From: Hirudinaria manillensis
Taxonomy: Eukaryota; Annelida; Clitellata; Hirudinida; Hirudinidae
Length of the DNA: 64,000 nucleotides
NCBI GenBank assembly: GCA_034509925.1
Contig: CM067530.1
Span: 6,506,001-6,570,000, forward strand
Direction: 5' to 3'
In this document: positions 45,801-58,551 of the stretch, piece by piece
Numbering within the stretch: the stretch's first letter is position 1
Layout: each line of letters opens with the position of its first letter
Position numbers and translations under genes: made by a program
The notes under the pieces: model-generated
Told to the model about the DNA's origin: nothing
What the model saw: only the letters and a program-made list of their open reading frames with translations
The model's database searches: none

Positions 45801-47849
45801 GGAAAATTCTTGACCGTGAAGTTCGATATCTTTGGCATGAGAAGGCTAGTGGCGAGGTCGCAGACGGCATACAATTTCTAATAAAAATTGCAAATCATGC
45901 TAATTCTTTGTTTGCCTTGGCCTTGGCAAGTAAAGACATAATTATTTATTCATTATTATTATTACTTCAGAAGTAAAGAATAATTAAGCAAAAGAACAAA
46001 ACTTTAAAAATGCACTCAATTGAGAAATCAAATTTATGACTTAAATGAAATGAATTAAATTGATCGAATGCATTCATAATGAGGAGCTAACGCTATTGGC
46101 CTCCTCAGAGTCTGGGCATTGGGCGTCCGTACTGCTTTTAATGTTTTCTAACATCTTAGTGTAGAAACTGAAGCTGACAGTATTGTTTTTGGTCAGCAGA
46201 GGATCAATCAGGAACAACAGGCAACTGAAAGTAACAATTCAAATTTAATCGCAAGCTACATCTAATTTAAGCTCGGAAAAACCCGACAATGAACCAATCG
46301 CAATGAATATAAAACATGTTTCTTCTAGAAACACTTTCTTTGCTTTGTAAAGCAAAACTTTTCTTTCTGTTCTATGGTCAGGTTGAGTCATAATTGCCAA
46401 TTGTACAACCACTCAAACCACTCACTCCCTTATGCTTCTGAGTGCATTGACATCATCAATGGCTTTGAAGTCTGGATCATGGGCCAAGAGATGCACAGCA
46501 TATGGGATGACATAATCAGGCAACACAGAGAAGAAGTTGCTAGCTAAAAAGTAAAAATAAATAAGTTAAATAAATAAAATAAGTAAAAAATCTCTAATCC
46601 AATGGTTAAATCTGGCCAATTATTATTAAACAAATCCAATAAAATTCATATTATAATAGGAATAAAAAAATTTAAAAGTAAATTTAAATCAATAAATTCC
46701 AATCCTAAACACCAACTTGTTACAATTCACATTTGAGGTTGCACTTCTGCTAATGCAATTTTATTCTTAATATTTGCTTTATCTTCATTATTTTATGAAT
46801 ACAAACTCCAAAAAAAAATGAGGCCAACACAAAAATAATACAATAATTGACATTTAATAAAATAATTTACAATGGCCACATAAAAATTTACAGACTGTTA
46901 CATTTGTCAATATTTATTTAATATTATTAGTATTTAAACAGAGTTACACATACAAGTTGCACAGGCTGGGTTCTGCTTAATGTAATCCCTCCTCCTGTTG
47001 ATGTTGGCAACCAGCATCTGCTTGATGGTGGACCTTCTCTCCTTCACCGGATCCAGGGCTCCGAGACAAAGGATGCCCATGTACTGGATGGGCAGGCGTA
47101 AATTCATCAGGCTCTTGTGAAGCTTTTGAAGGAAGTGTTGCCTCACTTCCAGGCATGGATCCTGGAATATAAGAGCAGAAGATGGATTAAATGTGTAAAT
47201 TAATGACTACAAATCTTACATTGATGAGGAGGGCCATTGTCTCAAACTGTTCCAATTTTATAGCCTCTGCATAAACATTCTCCTGAGCCAATTTGAGCAT
47301 ACAGAGACCAGCCTGTAATCTCAATCTTGCCATTTCAGGTTTGCTGATAAAATGAACAAATTCTGTGATATGTGATCAATTCTAATGCAGTAAATCAAAA
47401 GTAGATCGATTTCTACAATTTATGGGATATTAAAAATTCAGGCCAATAAAGAGTTTTAAGAAATCCAATTAAAAATGTATTTAAAGATTTAAAGAGAAAT
47501 ATATTTTTAAAAAAATATGATATTCTTTACTTGATGTGTCCTCTTTCCATGAGGTCCCCTTCGCAGAGCACCATGGAATACAACATCCTGAGCGTCGGGG
47601 TCACTCGGTTGTTTTCATTATTTTTGACGCCCAACAGCCACCTCACTATCATCTTCAAAGACTGGATCTGCAAGCACATCCAATGTAGTTGCAGTGTGAT
47701 CTAAGTGTGATCTTAATTGCTTACCTTGGCCTGTATTTCCTCAGATACCAAATGATCAGCATACCATCCTTCATCTGTCTTTCTACCTTTCGTCTGCCAT
47801 TGAATTAGGCAACATTAGCCAACAATGATTAAACCATCTACTGGTAAAC

Positions 47850-47907
<58 letters not shown>

Positions 47908-50900
47908 TAATAATAATAGTAGTGGTAGTAGTAGTAGTAGTTAATTTGTAAAGCTTCATATACATGGCATCAGAGGCGCTTTATGTGGTCTTGTGTCCCT
48001 AACAAGTGCTTGAAACATGAAACAACCATAAGTTTAAATTTAAATCACAAAACATGCCTTATCCTTCATGAGTAGTTCCTGGAAAATGTACTTGGAGATG
48101 AGGCTCTCCGTGGGCATGGCGAGCTGTGCCGGACACAGCTGAGCGAGGTGACCAATGGCAACGATGGACGTCAGGAAGTTGGAAGATTCGACGTACAACG
48201 ACTTCTCCAATTGCTGCATAACAGAAAGGAACGTGCCAGCTCGAACGCGTCGCATCGGCGCACGACCGCATAAAAATAACCTCGTACCTCAAAGAGTTGA
48301 GAAAATATTTGCTCTTTGTCTTTGCACAAGGCATCGATGCATCTGATGGCATGTTTGGCCTGCTTGGCAGTCCCTATTTTGATCATTTTTTGTAGAACTG
48401 GCAGCAAGGAACTAGAACATTAGATAAATGTATGATGTCACAACACGAGCTTGGAGATTTAAATGAGGACAGAAACAAAGACGTTCTCAAAGAAAATAAA
48501 AAGGAAACACTCAAACACAACCTGTGGATCTCGGGAAAACTCGATTCGACACCAGTTCCGATGTTCTTAAGTATTTGCATGGTGATGTCCACTGAAATAA
48601 TTATTTGCTAATTAATGTAATTATTGTAAAATTGGTTTTTAATGATTTAAAATTTAATCCAACCAATTTGCTTTGGGAATGTCAATCACAAAATGACAGA
48701 GATGGCAATGACGACAATGATGGCAGTGATGATGATGATGATGATAACAAGCACTCAATGAGACGATACTAACCAACAAGATCATCATCACATTTGATGA
48801 ACTTCAACATGCAGGCATAAACCTCTTGCATCTGGAAACTTCCAGGATATATGGAAGAAAGAAGCTAAAAAAGAAAAAGACTCATACATGAATATATTAA
48901 TATCAAATATATTAAACAAATATATTAAACATACAATGCATGGTTATATAAAGTATTTAAATCAAGCTTCACAATGAGCAAGACTTTTAAGCTCCATAAC
49001 TAGATCAAAAAAATTAAATTATTAAAATATTAAATCAACATGTCATGCGAGATGAATCAGTAGTGACGCGACCATTTATATATCACTGATGATACAATGA
49101 CGATGATTCATAACCCTTTGAGGATGGTTCAAGCTGGGTTTTGAACACTCAACTGACGACTGCTTTCATTCTCCGACAAGAAATCATTCGAGGACTCACC
49201 AACAGCAGCTTAAGACCGGTGGAAGCGTCGAGACCCTCCTCCGCATCCTGGGCAGTCCTGGACTGGATGACCTCTTCCACGTGCATCGTCAACGCCAGGA
49301 TCGACAGGTTATCGATCATCACCGGCGCGACCCTCTCCAGGAGTTGTTTGACGGTCACGTAAAGAAAGTTCTGAGGGGTGTTGTTCCCCAACTTTCTGAT
49401 TATTTCTTTCTAAAGTAACATCGTGGCTTCGTTTACTCGATTACGGAGAGAGACGCATTTTAACGAGAAGAATTTTTAAGTAACGAAATGGCTGGATTAA
49501 AAATTGACGAAGCAGAGTTTTGAGATAACTTAACGAAAAACACTGACCACGTATTCTTCGGCTTTTTTGCAGCTGCACTGAGAACTCACGAGGTTCTGAA
49601 GACTGGCTTTGAGTTTTGAATCTTGAACGAGTTTGAAAAACTTCTGAAGCTGTTGAACTGACTTTTCAGGTTCAGGAAGATGCCCTAAATTTAAAATTAA
49701 TAATAATTTAAAATTAATAACTAATAAATCTTATCACCTTTAATTCTGTTGATATACTTGAAAGCTGGCATGTCAAATAATGCCAAAACTCTTTATTTCA
49801 AAACTAAACTCAAATCCACAAAAGCAACATTGAAATATGACATTGAAATGACTACTCAGAACTGTGACATGACTCGAAGCTCATCATAAAGCTTTAAAGA
49901 CATCAGTGCAGCAACTAATCCCATAAATTTTATATTACATCATCGAATACTAGAGACAGCACTATTTTGAGATCAGGTACATCAGATGTTGTGGACATTA
50001 CAAGACAATGGAAGGCTCACTTGATAAATTAATGATTTTTGTACTAAGCACTTGATTGAAGTCACCAGCATCTGGTTTCTGCTGAAGATCCAAAATACTT
50101 TTTATGGCGATTTTCAACGTGGATTGAGTGTTGAAGATTTGCTGCAATGCTCTAAAGAGATGAAAAGAATAATATTTAATAATGTAGTTTACAACAAAGT
50201 GACGTGAACGAGTGCTAACGTACCTGATCGCATACTCGTCCAGGTTGGCATAGAGCCGATACAATTGTTTCATTCTCGCCGGAGAATCAAAGGAATACGG
50301 CACGAGGGACGTGTTCAATATTCTTTCCACGAGGATTCTGAATCGAAATGATTGAAATAACTCGCAATATGGACATTGAAAACTCTAATTTGCAACTGGT
50401 CTGTGCAGGACGGTAATTGGAGAGATTGTGATATTTAATATCTAAAATTTAAAAATGCAAAAAAGATAATCACTTGTCATCAACTGAATTCTGATAGTAG
50501 GCATGTAGGATCTTGTTCTTAATCCAAGCAACTCTGGCAATGTCTTTGTCATTTTCGTAGCACTTCCTATAAATCTGCCCTAAACCGACTAACGCTTCCC
50601 TCCTCACTTTGAACTATCAAAATATAATAAATAATATTTTTAGAAAATAATAATCCCCAGTGCCGTCGGTCATCCAAGCTCCGACCTTCTTGTCCAAAGT
50701 TCTCTCCTTAACGCAATCCAAAAGATCGTCGGGAACGTTATTCAACTCCACTTTGGCAGCTCCCACGATGGCTTTGACGACATCCATCCTGACGTTTTCG
50801 TCAGAGTCGTGATGTCTATGTTTCAGTGCATCTAAGGCAAAAGTAGAATAAATTATGTTTATTAATTATAATGTTTCAGTGCGTCTGAGGCAAAAGTAGA

Positions 50901-53499
50901 ATAAATTATGATTATTAATACACTAAGATATAGAATAGCTTGCTAAGTGAACTTTAAGAAACATGAAAGACATCATTTTCAATAACCAATTAAATTAATT
51001 GAGCAATGATGATGATGACGATGATGATGACTAGTTAAATTTATGATTAAATTAAATTCAAGGATGACACCTGCTATTCCCCATCCTGTGGCTTCGTCAG
51101 AAATGAGTTCGGGATGGTGGATGATGATGTCCTGACATGCCTGCGTCGTCAGTCTCCTAATGTTCAAGTCGATGTCATTGAACCTGCATTGAGTTTAAGA
51201 TGTTTTAATAAATTACTCAATAAATAATTCTTAAGTAATACCAGCTGGTCAGTTGCAATTTGTAATTGCAAGTTACATTTCTAAAAGTAAATAACTTATG
51301 ACATTTCAAAGGTGTAATAACCTGCTAAGGAATGACCCCCAGAGCTGTTTGTGTTGCAGAGCAAGATCCGAGTTTGGAGCTGAAAACATCTTTGAGAGCA
51401 TCCTGGTGACTGCCATTCTTTCAACTTCTTCACTGCTCTGTTGGGAACACAATCCATCCATCCACTCATTCATTAATCAAGATGAATTTTTGTAAGTGTA
51501 TTTTGGCATTGCATATAAAATGAAGCTTTGAATAAGATAACTTATTTAATTTTAGGTTTAAAGTTAATGTAGGATTACCATCATCATTGGCTCTACCATG
51601 CAAGGCATAGCCAAATCATTTTACTTAAATTAATGGAAATTTGTTAGGCAATGATATGTTATTTTGATATTTTTAAATAGCAAGACAAAGAAAAATATGA
51701 AACTTTAACTCAAAACTTCAGTGGCTTCAAAGAGAAAATTATGAAATCCTACTTTACTTATAACATATATTTATACATAACATGTCCATGACATTAGATA
51801 CAATAATAGATTAAAGTCGATACCTATTGGTAACTACAAAAAACCAGCTATGGTATTTGTAATCAATGAATACCTTCAACTTGAATTCCAATTGGGGAAA
51901 GATCGGTTGAAGCATGATGGGTGCTACAAGATTGAGTTCTTGGATCAAATCATATACTCTGACACTCAACGAACTGTTGTCAGTCTTGTGGTTGTTGATG
52001 AGGCAATTGTCAAGGAACTGAGAGATCGAATGAAAATGAATAACACTCGTCCGACAATTAAGGATTTATGATGATGTTAACAGACCATTTCAATGTAAGG
52101 CTCGATGACAGAGGATGTTCTTTTGATAAGATCCCTGGCCATCTCGTAAGCAGGCCGGTTCTGGCTCTTAAAAGAGTAATTTGTTTGTAATTAATTTATT
52201 TAAAATCTAGCAAAAAACACGGGATCATAAAACCAATCGGATGCTCAATACCATAACCAATATAATTGTTTTAATGTAAACATTAACAATATAATTGTTT
52301 TAATGTAAACAAATGTAATCCTGCTTAAAGTCCATCTTACCTTAAAAGGTTCAATAATGCAACCAAGAAAAATATCGAGAACTTCTTGTGGAATATTGTC
52401 TGCTTCAGATATCATTGGACACAAAATATCCAAAACAAACACCGACACCTTACCAGAATGCTTCTCACTGCCGAATAGAATTGAAAAAAAAATTATTTAT
52501 TTCATTTTTAAGGCAATTGATTAAATAAAGCCATAATATTAAAATATATGACAAGTAATAACCCTCTTACTTGATTAATTCAAAAGCTGTCTTGAATAAC
52601 CTATAAAGAATTTCTGTACTGTCAGTGAGTTCTAAGCTTATGTTGAAGGATTTCACCCAAGCAAGATTCTACGAAACAAAAATATGAAATTATTTTAGTT
52701 TGCAAACTCTCGAATGCCACGAGTCGTCAACATGTATGAACCTCTAAAAGATAGAAATAACGCTTAAACGAAGGTGATTCGGTATCTTTTAATCCCTTCA
52801 ATTGTTCGATGAGAAATACAAATATTTCCTGAAACGAAAAAATTTAAATAGCATTCAAATTCTCAATCAAAGTTTGAAAAACCATCACATTATTATTTTA
52901 TTGACAAATAAATAATATAAATAATAAATATATAAATTGTTTATAATTTCAAATAATTGAAGTGTTGACATCAAGCAATTGGTCCTGTTGCAAATACTTT
53001 AGCAATAATTTACAAACAAATTACAAAGACCACAGAAAAAGGAAAGAATACAAAATGAAAACATAAATCGTCCACCAAAATCATTTCAGAGTCTCGCTCA
53101 ACACCCAACGATCGCTTTGTAAAATCACCTTTAATTGTTCCGGTTCAGTATAAGGTGCATCTGGAACAAAAACTCTAAAAATATCCGCTATGCAGCATGC
53201 CACTAGCAACTTTACATCTTTGTTGCTGTGATCAAGAAAAAATTCTGAAGCCAGGTAAAGAGCAAGCTCTTTGTAATCATTCTCATCTTGAGCCATATCT
53301 TGAAATGCTCTTGTCAACATCTGGAACGAATGATAACGGCACTATCCAGCATCGCAATTATTAAACGTAAGTTTGCAAGTTATTGTTATCTAGTAACCTT
53401 AAGTCTTTTCACCAGCTCATCATTGCTAAGTTCTTCACTAAGCTCCTTACAGCCAGGAGGATAAGTAATTTTGAGGTGTTTATCTACTTTCCTTGACAT
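42880..53499 (-). CDS. PDS5: Sister chromatid cohesion protein PDS5, about 35 exons
   Basis: Read on the minus strand from the ATG at 53499, small exons give the PDS5 HEAT-repeat protein in order. The start is [14 protein letters not shown]...RLK (53499-53398), then [31 protein letters not shown] (53322-53140) and [10 protein letters not shown] (52829-52741). Next come NLAWVKSFN (52670-52571), LIQEL...PQLEFKLK (52020-51878), ERTLDKK (50833-50688), [18 protein letters not shown] (50613-50474) and [12 protein letters not shown] (49411-49205). Later are RHFLQ-type HEAT exons 48411-47220, [11 protein letters not shown]...[10 protein letters not shown] (47163-46949), [13 protein letters not shown] (46540-46428) and [12 protein letters not shown] (45880-45757). 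PDS5 binds the cohesin subunit Rad21/Scc1 and regulates cohesin with Wapl and Sororin-type factors. The C-terminal tail (45553-42880) is lineage-specific: Ser-rich, strongly acidic runs (44762-44250), an Asp8 run, and basic patches ending NPGKKK. Some exon edges are approximate. Confidence 0.92.
44250..44762 (-). other. Acidic low-complexity part of the PDS5 tail
   Basis: Two exons (about 44762-44505 and 44409-44250) encode long Asp/Glu runs, including [24 protein letters not shown] and a run of eight Glu, mixed with Lys/Arg patches. Vertebrate PDS5 tails are charged and disordered with AT-hook-like patches; here acidic blocks dominate. This is part of the coding region above, noted because it is poorly conserved. 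Confidence 0.7.
47845..48003 (-). mobile_element. LINE 3' tail with expanded ATT array in a PDS5 intron
   Basis: On the minus strand the sequence reads AGACCACATAAAGCGCCTCT, then GAAGCTTTACAAATTAACTA, then CTA repeats and a long ATT array (AAT on the plus strand, 47850-47905). The order and sequence match the LINE 3' end at 8084-8150 (GATCACACAAAGCGCCTCC ... CTATAAATTAACTATTATT). The coding part is absent. The element is in the same orientation as PDS5, in the intron between exons near 48056 and 47797. Confidence 0.75.
50819..50922. repeat. 53-bp tandem duplication across a PDS5 splice acceptor
   Basis: The segments 50819-50870 and 50872-50922 are nearly identical tandem copies (three visible differences). 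The first copy contains the end of the exon encoding DALKHRHH and its acceptor (GCCTTAG on the minus strand). The second lies in the intron and carries a duplicate acceptor (GCCTCAG) plus the first 13 bases of the exon. Confidence 0.85.
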
Positions 53500-54740
53500 T
53501 ATGCTTTTTTACCAATCCTGTCTGGCAATTTAAGCATGGAATAGTATGAAGAAAAGTGGTTGGGGCAAAAATTTCTACTAAAAAAACAGTCAAATTTATC
53601 CAGCTACATCAACAATTGATTTAGATGATACATTAATGAAAATGCCATAATTTAAACATTTTTCTGATGCATTGACAATTTGTAAATATAATTTCAAAGC
53701 ATAAAATATGGAACTTAAAGTAAAAGCTGGATGGAGTGTATAATTAAACCAAACATCAATTAACTAGCAAAACCATAGCATTATAAAAAAAACATGGTTA
53801 ATGTATCCATTAAATACACAATTATAACCAAAATATTTCCATGGAGTTAAAAATTGGATCCTCAAAAGTGGGGCTGTTATTGTCCGAAGACCAGGGAGGT
53901 CCGCCATATTGAACTTACTTGAATTCAGAAGGAAAGCAATGTATTTCCCTTTTAAATAACGTTAGTATAGCGACGAAGCCTAATAAAGCGACAATTTATA
54001 TTGTTTACTAAACCAATATACGATTATCACCAAAAAAATGCACACCAAAACACAACCTTTCAAAATAACACACGGCGCCAAAGAATCTGAAGGCAACTCA
54101 CAGCTTGCCTTAATTTCATATCAAATTGCATATTTTGTTTAACAATTGAAAGCTCGCTTTAAGAATGAATATGCATATTTTCTATAAGATCTTTATTGCG
54201 ATTAAGGAGGTTTTCAAAGTTTAAAATGTTCCAAGTCTAAAAATAAACCTCTCTTCCGTTAATATTATATATTAATAATCAATGAAATAACGTGGATGAT
54301 TTGAATGTAGATACAAATTGAAGTTGATATTCAGGTTCGCTATATGAGACCTTATTTATAAGAATGCGCCTATATTTTTCCATAAAATCTTGGTGTTGAT
54401 GGATTATTAGTCCCATGTTTTTTTTTTTTAGAAAAATTTAAAACTTTTAACATTAAAAAAGTGACTTTTGCCTAGGCCATCGATATTGTCACTTTTGCCA
54501 GTCAGACATAGTCAAAGCGTTGAAAGTGTTAAGCCGACCTCTGCTGAAGCCTTTAAGATGACCAGCAGAAAATGGACTAATTCGTGCAATAGCAAATCTG
54601 ATAGAAATAGGAAAAACCAGAAATTGCAATTTCTCAGACCTGAAATTCTGATGTTTTAATGGTTTTAATTTAAGTTCTGTTCAAAATTTAATTTCACACA
54701 TTTAGGTAATAATAAATCCAAACAAATTTATTCTATATTA
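53500..54740. other. Region upstream of PDS5, no gene seen
   Basis: This should include the PDS5 promoter and 5' UTR. ORF 54468-54659 is unrecognised and likely chance. No RNA gene or element was recognised. Confidence 0.5.
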
Positions 54741-54889
54741 TTATTACGTTAAAGCGGGCCTTAAAAGGGGCCCACTTAGGCAGGTACCCATCATATCCGA
54801 GGGAACCACGAGGGTAACCAAGACGAAATACCACATGTTAACGATGCCACCCACCAGAACCACGCACATTAATCATACGTAGACACCCG

Positions 54890-55500
54890 AAATTATTGTT
54901 TGCCAATTTACAAAATGTTAGGATCAAATGCTTGCCAGCACCTAAAATGTTTATGGAGAAACAATTCATAATTTTCTTTCTACTTCTGGAACCTCTGTCT
55001 CAGGCATTTGCAAACCACTTTCTCAATTCAACTTCCAAGCCTTGTAATGGTGACAGCAGAAGTGCTTGGGTTATGTTTTATTACCCCTGAAAAACACCCA
55101 AAAAAATTAGCTAAAAAATTCCAGAAATTTCCACAACTGTAGCTTTTTCACCGACCAAACACCACATCAAACAACTGCCCTGTTATGTTGCATTTTCTGG
55201 CCATGTCTTCTAGTAGCAATTATTCCATGACCCTCCTGGTTGTAGACTCTATATTTTGTCCAACATGTGCTTTGGATAAATTTCTTACATGGGCTGGTGG
55301 GAATCCACCATAGTCTTATCTTTTATTTTTTGCCAAATGTTATTGGGGTCAACATTCAACCAGGAAGATGGCAAATAATCAACTTCAGTTTTGAATTTGA
55401 TGATGATAAAAGCCACTTTTCTGAAATAATCAGCTAATACTTATAATATTGTGGAAATTTTTTCTCAGCAGGTGTGAATTTTTGGTAACATAAATAGTGT
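54890..55500 (-). pseudogene. Possible degenerate transposon-associated ORF
   Basis: On the minus strand a broken frame at about 55440-55260 reads RKVAFIIIKFKTEVDYLPSS, then WLNVDPNNIWQ, followed by several stops. A further broken stretch with LQGLEVELRKWF and ILGAGKHL appears at about 55075-54900. The first piece has the pattern of a short N-terminal domain seen in repeat-associated invertebrate proteins (a beta-rich segment ending in a P-S-x-W motif). Stops and frame changes rule out an intact protein. The identification is weak, and the sense ORFs here (54896-55090, 55512-55790) may be shadows of it. Confidence 0.25.
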
Positions 55501-56315
55501 TTTAACAACCTTTGACAAAAATCAATTCCAGATCATTTTATTGGTGCAACTGTGGAAATGCAACAAAATCACCACTACAAGGAAGCAATATACATTTTGT
55601 ATTCCTATATGTTCCTGGTAGAGTTCGGGCATCCCCTGGTAAATCAGGAATAATGACCATCTTCAGCCCACTTTGTCCCCTTATAGATGTGTTTTCTGGG
55701 AAGTTACCAAACAAAACATGCGATTTAGATAAGAATGGGCTTTCCTACAGTTTTGAAATTGTAATTATTACCGTAAAAGGGAAAACTTAAATGAATTACT
55801 CTAACTTGAAACCGTTGATATTTTGTAAAGTTTTTCACTGATGCTTGCTATACATACTTGATCAGCCGACTTGAATAACTTTAATTTATAAAAGAATAAT
55901 AATTTTTTTAAGATTTACCAAACAATTATTTAAAATAACAAACATTTTATTAAAAAGTGTGTAAATCCTTTTTATTTTAAAAAGATCTTTTCCGCCGCTG
56001 ATCAAAATTTGATAATAAATAACTTGTTAATTTCAATTTAAGATTAATGATGGATACTTCATGCCTCTCTTGGTATATTCGTACACCTGTGTGCGCACCT
56101 ACATTAACGTTATGTTTTGGTGTCTCAAGTATTAGCTGAGGATTTTCCTTTTAATAAACTAAAGGTTACGTTAAGAAGTTGTAAAAAAAGAGCAAATGTT
56201 AAGCAATATGTTATATGAAAAAAGCCATTGTTTTGAAAGCGACATTGGCATCATCCACTGAGTGGGACGAGAACTGTTATCATGTTAATCACTTCGCTTC
56301 GGGAGAAACTGCTAA
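55501..56315. other. Intergenic, no gene seen
   Basis: AT-rich sequence upstream of the GT92 gene, presumably containing its promoter. ORF 55512-55790 has no recognised domain. Confidence 0.45.
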
Positions 56316-57410
56316 ATGGCAAAGAAATCACTTTACACACTTTTCGTGATTGTCTTCTTCCTGTTCAATGTTTACAAACTTCTCAACAATTACCTAACGG
56401 ACATTTTTTACAAATCGAACAGCATTTCATGTTCAGTTAGTCCTCTGAGATGTTTTGGCATAAACGGAAGTATTCATTTTGAGGACATTACAGAAGTCCC
56501 ATTAATGGAAAGACTTGCAAAGATCAACAGGCCTAAAAATGTCACACATGCTGAATCAGATAAAGTCATTATCAACAACAAATCTTACATCCTTCCTCTA
56601 TGGCAGCATTTTATGTCTCACAATTCAGTGAGATCTGATGATTTCTACCTTGTTACAGTCCTTCAGGTAAGGTTATATACTTATGACAAGGGAAAATGGT
56701 CAATTAATGAACTAAAGCAGTGGTTCCATTACCTCTTCCTAGCTGGTGTTGAACATATATTGATTTGTGACCACTTCATGTTTGATCATGAAAAATTTGA
56801 AAGTGAGATTCAAAAATATGTGAAGCTTGGACTTGTTTCATATTTTAAATGGAACTTTATTAGGAATCCTATGCTTTCACAGATAAAGTGTTACAATCAT
56901 TTCATCAAGAGGTACAAGAAATATCATGCCTGGCACATGGCTATAGACATTGATGAGTACCCATTTAGCTTGAATGACTGCGAGGAAAACTTTCTGGTGA
57001 GATTTCTGCAAAACATTCCAGAGGACATTTCAGAGGTTTCAATGTCAAATTACTTGATGCTTGGTAGTGGTGACAGATCACAAAATATGGTCATAAGACG
57101 AATCAATAGGATGACCAAAGTACCTGCAAATGCTTTAAGCAAGCCAATCTACAGGCCCGAAAGCGTGAGAAGTGCGGCCGTCCATCACAATCATTTGTCT
57201 AGAGGACGCCAATGGGAAGCACCACATGATAAATTGAGAATGCTTCATTATTGGGGTGCAAGAGTTCAAGACTGGGGTCCTGACACAAACAAGACCCTGG
57301 ATATCACCACAGTCATGAATCAGATGTCAAAATGCTGGGGAGCCAAAGTAGAGACTTCTTTGTTGACTTTTAATGAATCATCAGCTTTAAGCCAGTTAAC
57401 AGGCCCCTAG
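56316..57410 (+). CDS. Glycosyltransferase family 92 (DUF23) protein, single exon
   Basis: The 364-residue frame has a type II membrane topology: a short basic N-terminus (MAKKS) and one hydrophobic anchor at about residues 6-27, then a luminal domain. GT92 features follow: ELKQWFHYLFLAGVEHILIC (about 130-149) at the start of the nucleotide-binding fold, then WNF, then QIKCYNHFIKRYKKYHAWHM, the metal-binding DxD-type motif IDIDEYPF at about 209-216, and a late HHNHLSRG and MLHYWG. The family includes C. elegans GALT-1, a Golgi galactosyltransferase acting on core fucose of N-glycans; the acceptor here cannot be told. Potential N-glycosylation sites (NVT, NKT) are present. The protein is at the short end for the family, and the C-terminus ends soon after CWGAK. 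There is no intron in the coding region. Confidence 0.85.
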   Translation: MAKKSLYTLFVIVFFLFNVYKLLNNYLTDIFYKSNSISCSVSPLRCFGINGSIHFEDITEVPLMERLAKINRPKNVTHAESDKVIINNKSYILPLWQHFMSHNSVRSDDFYLVTVLQVRLYTYDKGKWSINELKQWFHYLFLAGVEHILICDHFMFDHEKFESEIQKYVKLGLVSYFKWNFIRNPMLSQIKCYNHFIKRYKKYHAWHMAIDIDEYPFSLNDCEENFLVRFLQNIPEDISEVSMSNYLMLGSGDRSQNMVIRRINRMTKVPANALSKPIYRPESVRSAAVHHNHLSRGRQWEAPHDKLRMLHYWGARVQDWGPDTNKTLDITTVMNQMSKCWGAKVETSLLTFNESSALSQLTGP

Positions 57411-58260
57411 TTGAAAGTTTACACATGTGACAAACATGTTTATATTGTGTCAGAATTAACCTAACACAGTGAAATTAAAAATTTATGATCACATAAATTA
57501 GTAGTGGTGATTAAATGTCTCCTAACATATTGAAAAAGTGGAATCTTAAATCTTATAATTATTTACCTGTTATTGTTTTGAAAATTACGTTCCACATAGA
57601 TGCTCTTTGAGCCATGAGTGATGCCATGACATTCTCATCACAATAAACTGCCCTTTAACACTGTTAAATTCTTTTTGGGATTACTTTTTAAACCCTTTGA
57701 ATCTTCTCTTAATGAACACGTCAAATAGTCATAATTCGAAGACGACATATGAGATTTTTATTTTATTTGCCATTAGGTCTGCGTTTAATGTTAATTTAAT
57801 GCTTAGGGCTGGTGATGCGTTTGCCTGTTCATTTGTTCTTGCAAGGTACAAAAAAGCCCTTCTATTACAATTATTATTATTATTATTATTACTTGGGTTT
57901 TAAGGTCCAAAGGAGCTTTCTTAACTGGTGCAGAAAGAGGTCGAAGTTATGGATTTAGGCCATCCTTATCCTCGATTGTCAAGGCTCTTAAGCTTTTAAA
58001 TTCGATGCCTTTTATAGTGCTGAAATTAATTCTAATATTCTCAAAAATTAACAATTATATCGAAATGAGTTGTTTAATATATAAAAATCTAATCTAAGTA
58101 GTTAACTGTAAAGGTTTCAAGCTACCCCGTGGCGGGGCAGATGGCAATACTTGCGTGACCTCATTCTTCGAGAAACTATTGTGATTTCATTATATAAGAT
58201 AGAAATAGTAAAAATTCTCTTTACTAAAAAGAATTTGGAGCCACGATTCAAAGCTTAAAC
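57411..58260. other. Intergenic, short ATT microsatellite
   Basis: No gene recognised. An ATT array lies at about 57871-57893; the ORF over it (57697-57903) ends in poly-Leu from the repeat and is not a gene. Confidence 0.6.
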
Positions 58261-58551
58261 ATGGGCCACACCGATTTAGTTTGTTACGCAAACAAAAACG
58301 TGCGGCAACGAAACGTAAAAAGTGGTGCGTTTAGCCCCGCTTTCCCTTTACGCCAAATATTTTCTAACAAACGATCCGCATGCATGCATAACGAAAAAAT
58401 CTATATTTTTGGTCAGTATTGTGATTTTATTTGTCAACCTACACATCTATTCGTGGACACCGCACAAAACAGCTCTGACGACAGTCTAAAATGGAGATGC
58501 CAGCAAAAGGCCATCATGAACGCCAAATCTATTAGAAAAAAGTTGAATTAA
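58261..58551 (+). CDS. Small unrecognised ORF (96 residues)
   Basis: An ATG-started frame with less AT-biased content than its flanks (MGHTDLVCYANK ... IRKKLN). It is Cys-containing (five or more Cys) and basic at the C-terminus, with no signal peptide or transmembrane segment. I recognise no family. It could be a chance ORF or an exon; no clear splice partner was found. Confidence 0.2.
   Translation: MGHTDLVCYANKNVRQRNVKSGAFSPAFPLRQIFSNKRSACMHNEKIYIFGQYCDFICQPTHLFVDTAQNSSDDSLKWRCQQKAIMNAKSIRKKLN

Noticed and set aside
57697..57903. ORF ending in poly-Leu
   Set aside because: The Leu run is the ATT/TTA microsatellite; the upstream part has no domain.
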